DNA from: an uncultured Pseudomonadales bacterium | GTDB lineage: Bacteria; Pseudomonadota; Gammaproteobacteria; Pseudomonadales; Porticoccaceae | Direction of reading: 5' to 3' | DNA length: 9,982 nucleotides | NCBI GenBank assembly: GCA_905478725.1 | Contig: CAJQJT010000113.1 | Span: 1-9,982 of the forward strand | Shown: one piece after another, positions 8,201 through 9,982 of the stretch | Layout of the letters: each line of letters starts with the position of its first letter | How positions within the stretch are numbered: position 1 is the first letter of the stretch | Program-made: the position numbers and the translations under genes | The notes under the pieces: generated by a model | The model's database searches: none | Seen by the model: only the letters and a program-made list of their open reading frames with translations | Told to the model about the DNA's origin: nothing

Positions 8201-8223
8201 GGAAGCAGTTATTTACCGGCTAA
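5212..8223 (+). CDS. glnE: Bifunctional glutamine synthetase adenylyltransferase/adenylyl-removing enzyme
   Basis: Adds AMP to, and removes it from, glutamine synthetase (GlnA) under control of PII protein and glutamine, so it sets ammonia assimilation. The product has 1003 residues against 946 in E. coli. The N-terminal nucleotidyltransferase half (deadenylylation) carries [20 protein letters not shown] (209-228, catalytic Asp223 and Asp225), then [15 protein letters not shown] (277-291) and [10 protein letters not shown] (373-382). The C-terminal half (adenylylation) repeats the pattern: [20 protein letters not shown] (744-763, Asp758 and Asp760), [17 protein letters not shown] (808-824) and [10 protein letters not shown] (906-915). 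Extra length comes mainly from a five-residue repeat near 100-119 and a charged Lys/Asp/Glu insert at 183-204. The start has GAGAAG five bases upstream. It follows the pilus-type ATPase by 17 bases and precedes ilvE by 70, a glnE-ilvE order I know from Pseudomonas. Confidence 0.97.
   Translation: [1003 protein letters not shown]
5509..5568 (+). repeat. Four-copy 15-base in-frame tandem repeat inside glnE
   Basis: Four 15-base units at 5509, 5524, 5539 and 5554 encode [15 protein letters not shown] and ALNEE (residues 100-119). Units two and three differ at one base; the outer units differ more. The period of 15 keeps the frame. It lies in the helical N-terminal part of GlnE, before the first nucleotidyltransferase motif, and looks like a replication-slippage expansion tolerated in a surface loop or helix. 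Confidence 0.9.
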
Positions 8224-8239
8224 GTATTTACCCGCTAAG
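8210..8239 (+). repeat. 15-base tandem duplication across the glnE stop codon
   Basis: TATTTACCGGCTAAG (8210-8224) is followed directly by TATTTACCCGCTAAG (8225-8239), differing at a single base. The first copy holds the glnE stop TAA; the second copy gives a backup TAA in the same frame at 8236-8238. It is best explained by a recent local duplication. Confidence 0.85.
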
Positions 8240-8251
8240 AATTTAAATACT
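8223..8251 (+). repeat. Inverted repeat downstream of glnE
   Basis: AGTATTTA (8223-8230) and TAAATACT (8244-8251) are exact reverse complements separated by 13 bases. The stem would be AT-rich and weak as RNA, and no T-run follows, so it is not a standard terminator. It could be a protein-binding dyad in front of ilvE or chance in AT-rich DNA. Confidence 0.4.
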
Positions 8252-8266
8252 GATTAGTTAAATCAG
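8250..8266 (+). repeat. Small hairpin between glnE and ilvE
   Basis: CTGATT (8250-8255) pairs with AATCAG (8261-8266) around a five-base loop. It is not followed by a T-tract, so intrinsic termination is unlikely. It shares two bases with the preceding inverted repeat, so both structures could not form fully at once. It sits 27 bases before the ilvE start. Confidence 0.4.
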
Positions 8267-8280
8267 CACATATTTCATAA

Positions 8281-8285
8281 GAGGA
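8281..8285 (+). promoter_or_regulatory. Ribosome binding site of ilvE
   Basis: GAGGA lies eight bases before the ATG at 8294 and five before an adjacent in-frame TTG at 8291. Both spacings are workable; ATG is preferred because it is the stronger codon and gives the 309-residue length of E. coli IlvE. Confidence 0.75.
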
Positions 8286-8293
8286 AAAGTTTG

Positions 8294-9223
8294 ATGTCGT
8301 TTTCAGATCGCGATGGTTCTATTTGGATGGATGGCAAGATGGTTGACTGGAGAGATGCACAGACGCATTTCCTGACCTCATCTCTACATTATGGCAACGC
8401 TGTTTTTGAAGGCATTCGCGCCTATGAAACCGAAAAGTCAGGCACCTGCATTTTCCGCCTTGAAGATCATATTAAACGTCTTTTTAACTCCGCCAAAATT
8501 ATCCATATGCAGATTCCTTTCACTCAGGAAGAGATTTGCCAGGCTCACCGCGACGTGGTCCGCGTAAACAACCTAGATGCAGCCTATATTCGCCCGCTAG
8601 TGTTTATGGGTTCTGAAGGCATGGGTCTGCGTGCTGAAGGGTTAAAGGTTCATGTAGGTATTGCCGGTTGGGACTGGCCCTCTTATATGTCTCCAGAAAC
8701 TCTAGAGACCGGCCTCAAAGTTCGCACCTCGTCTTACACCAGACACCATGTGAATATCACCATGGTCAAAGCTAAGGCCAGCGGCAACTACCTCAACTCC
8801 ATGTTAGCCCTGCGCGAAGCACTGGACTCAGGCTGCGACGAAGCGATTATGCTCGACCCGGAAGGCTATGTTGCCGAGGGCAGCGCCGAGAACTTCTTTA
8901 TGGTTCGCGATGGCGTCATCTACACACCAGATCTCACCTCCTGTCTCGACGGCATTACCCGCGACACAGTATTTAAGTTAGCTAAAGATCGTGGCATTGA
9001 AGTCCGTGAAAAGCGCATCACTCGTGATGAAGTCTATATCTGTGACGAAGCGTTCTTTACCGGCACCGCTGCCGAGATCGTACCGATTCGCGAATATGAC
9101 AGCCGTATTATCGGTGAAGGCAAGCGCGGGCCTATAGCGACAGAGCTACAGGCTGCTTACTTTGATTTAGTGCGTGGTAAAAATGATAAGTACCAGAACT
9201 GGTTAGCGCCAGTCGCTGAGTAA
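8294..9223 (+). CDS. ilvE: Branched-chain amino acid aminotransferase (PLP fold type IV)
   Basis: Reversibly transaminates the 2-keto acids of valine, leucine and isoleucine with glutamate as amino donor; pyridoxal phosphate enzyme of the cytoplasm. The 309 residues equal the length of E. coli IlvE. Family features in order: HYGNAVFEGIRAYE (32-45), RLEDHIKRLFNSAKI (55-69), AYIRPLVFMGSEGMG (97-111), the PLP-lysine segment KAKASGNYLNSML (159-171; Lys161 by alignment), EGYVAEGSAENFFMVRDG (190-207), GITRDTVFKLAKDRGIEVRE (220-239) and FFTGTAAEIVPIRE (254-267). It supplies the last step of the pathway whose dehydratase, ilvD, lies on the opposite strand at the left edge. It is 70 bases after glnE and 27 before the glycosyltransferase gene, so it may share a transcript with either. 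No promoter could be assigned with confidence in the upstream gap. A D-amino acid transferase or aminodeoxychorismate lyase is less likely given the strong IlvE match. Confidence 0.97.
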   Translation: MSFSDRDGSIWMDGKMVDWRDAQTHFLTSSLHYGNAVFEGIRAYETEKSGTCIFRLEDHIKRLFNSAKIIHMQIPFTQEEICQAHRDVVRVNNLDAAYIRPLVFMGSEGMGLRAEGLKVHVGIAGWDWPSYMSPETLETGLKVRTSSYTRHHVNITMVKAKASGNYLNSMLALREALDSGCDEAIMLDPEGYVAEGSAENFFMVRDGVIYTPDLTSCLDGITRDTVFKLAKDRGIEVREKRITRDEVYICDEAFFTGTAAEIVPIREYDSRIIGEGKRGPIATELQAAYFDLVRGKNDKYQNWLAPVAE

Positions 9224-9250
9224 GTCTTAAATAGGGAATTAGTAGATCTC

Positions 9251-9979
9251 ATGGAAAAAGAAATCGTCAACGTTTTGTGCATGAAGTGGGGCACCAAATA
9301 CCCCGCTGACTACGTCAACAAACTCTACTCTATGGTCGCACGCAATATGTCGCGCCCGTTTCGCTTTATCTGTCTCACCGAAGATGGCGTCGGCACCCAC
9401 GAGAATGTCGAAGTCTTTCCGCTTCCCGAACTGTCTGTTGATCTCGCGGGCCCTGAGCGCGGCTGGAACAAGCTAGCGGTTTTTGCTGAGACTCTCTATG
9501 ACCTCAAGGGCAAGGTTCTCTGTCTCGATCTCGACCTAATTATTACCGGCAGTTTGGATGATCTATTTGATTATCCTGGCGAAGTTATGATCATTAAAGA
9601 TTGGATCAAAAAAGACGGTACCGGCAACTCCTCGGTGTACCGTTTTGAAGTGGGCGCCCATCCAGAAATACTCAGCGAATTCGAAAAGTCTTTTCAACAA
9701 ATCAAAAAAACTCATCGCAATGAGCAGGAATATCTGTCCGCTGCGCTGATGGCCAAAAATGCACTCGTCTACTGGCCCGATGAATGGTGCAGAAGTTTTA
9801 AGCGCCACTGCCTTAAGCCATTTTGGTTTTTGGTTGCACGAGAAACCCAAGTGCCGGTGGATGCCAGAGTGATTGTGTTTCACGGCAAGCCCGACCCCCA
9901 TGAGGCGATCGCGGGGGTGAGTGGGAAATGGTATCGGCGCTTTAAGCCGGCAACCTGGATAACGGAGCACTGGCAGTAA
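9251..9979 (+). CDS. Putative GT-A-type glycosyltransferase, family not assigned
   Basis: A 242-residue soluble protein with no signal peptide or membrane segment. The best clue is CLDLDLIITGSLDDLFDY (91-108): a hydrophobic strand ending in a D-x-D motif (Asp93, Asp95), then the GSLDDLF element seen in nucleotide-sugar glycosyltransferases such as GT8-like enzymes, where the aspartates hold the metal and the sugar nucleotide. An N-terminal strand and helix (VLCMKWGTKYPADYVNKLYS, 8-27) fits a nucleotide-binding fold start, GWNKL (71-75) precedes the D-x-D, and IVFHGKPDPHEA (208-219) could supply a late metal-binding His, as in GT8. Sugar and acceptor cannot be told. In Pseudomonas, lipopolysaccharide core genes follow glnE-ilvE, so a role in surface glycan synthesis is an inference from context. 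The start has only a distant AGGGA (13 bases upstream), so translation initiation may be weak or coupled to ilvE. The gene ends three bases before the window edge. Confidence 0.75.
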   Translation: MEKEIVNVLCMKWGTKYPADYVNKLYSMVARNMSRPFRFICLTEDGVGTHENVEVFPLPELSVDLAGPERGWNKLAVFAETLYDLKGKVLCLDLDLIITGSLDDLFDYPGEVMIIKDWIKKDGTGNSSVYRFEVGAHPEILSEFEKSFQQIKKTHRNEQEYLSAALMAKNALVYWPDEWCRSFKRHCLKPFWFLVARETQVPVDARVIVFHGKPDPHEAIAGVSGKWYRRFKPATWITEHWQ

Positions 9980-9982
9980 GCT

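Noticed and set aside
1..9982. Mobile elements, CRISPR arrays, tRNA or rRNA genes
   Set aside because: No transposase or integrase motifs, terminal repeats, regularly spaced repeats or recognisable RNA gene sequences were found; no gap between genes exceeds 150 bases.

Overview
The window looks like core chromosome of a gammaproteobacterium. It reads as housekeeping DNA of moderate GC content: intact, tightly packed genes, no transposase, no integrase, no CRISPR array and no RNA gene that I can see. The IlvD, ArgA, ArgE, GlnE and IlvE proteins all align by eye with their Escherichia coli counterparts. An argE/argA pair, and a glnE-ilvE pair followed by a glycosyltransferase, are arrangements I know from Pseudomonas and related marine gammaproteobacteria. 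Placement in a marine group such as the Cellvibrionales is an inference only.

The left block (1-3262) is entirely on the minus strand and reads argE, argA, ilvD from right to left. ArgA makes N-acetylglutamate and ArgE removes the acetyl group from N-acetylornithine, so the pair covers the first and fifth steps of the linear (E. coli-type) arginine pathway. The argA start codon lies 7 bases past the argE stop, has no visible ribosome binding site, and sits where a -10 box inside the argE stop would place +1. ilvD (branched-chain amino acid synthesis) is cut by the window edge after 242 codons and seems to have its own promoter behind argA.

The right block (3407-9979) is entirely on the plus strand. 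It holds an orphan PilB/GspE-family secretion or pilus ATPase, glnE (the bifunctional switch on glutamine synthetase), ilvE (branched-chain aminotransferase) and a small putative glycosyltransferase. Gaps are 17, 70 and 27 bases. The two blocks diverge from a 144-base spacer that carries a 10-base perfect palindrome. ilvD and ilvE, the last two enzymes of valine/isoleucine synthesis, are both present but on opposite strands about 7.5 kb apart.

I found no convincing undescribed system. The points most worth a second look are small: a possible leaderless argA transcript, an ATPase of the pilus/secretion family without its usual partners, two independent 15-base tandem duplications in glnE (one duplicates the stop codon), a charged low-complexity insert in the GlnE deadenylylation domain, and overlapping inverted repeats between glnE and ilvE.
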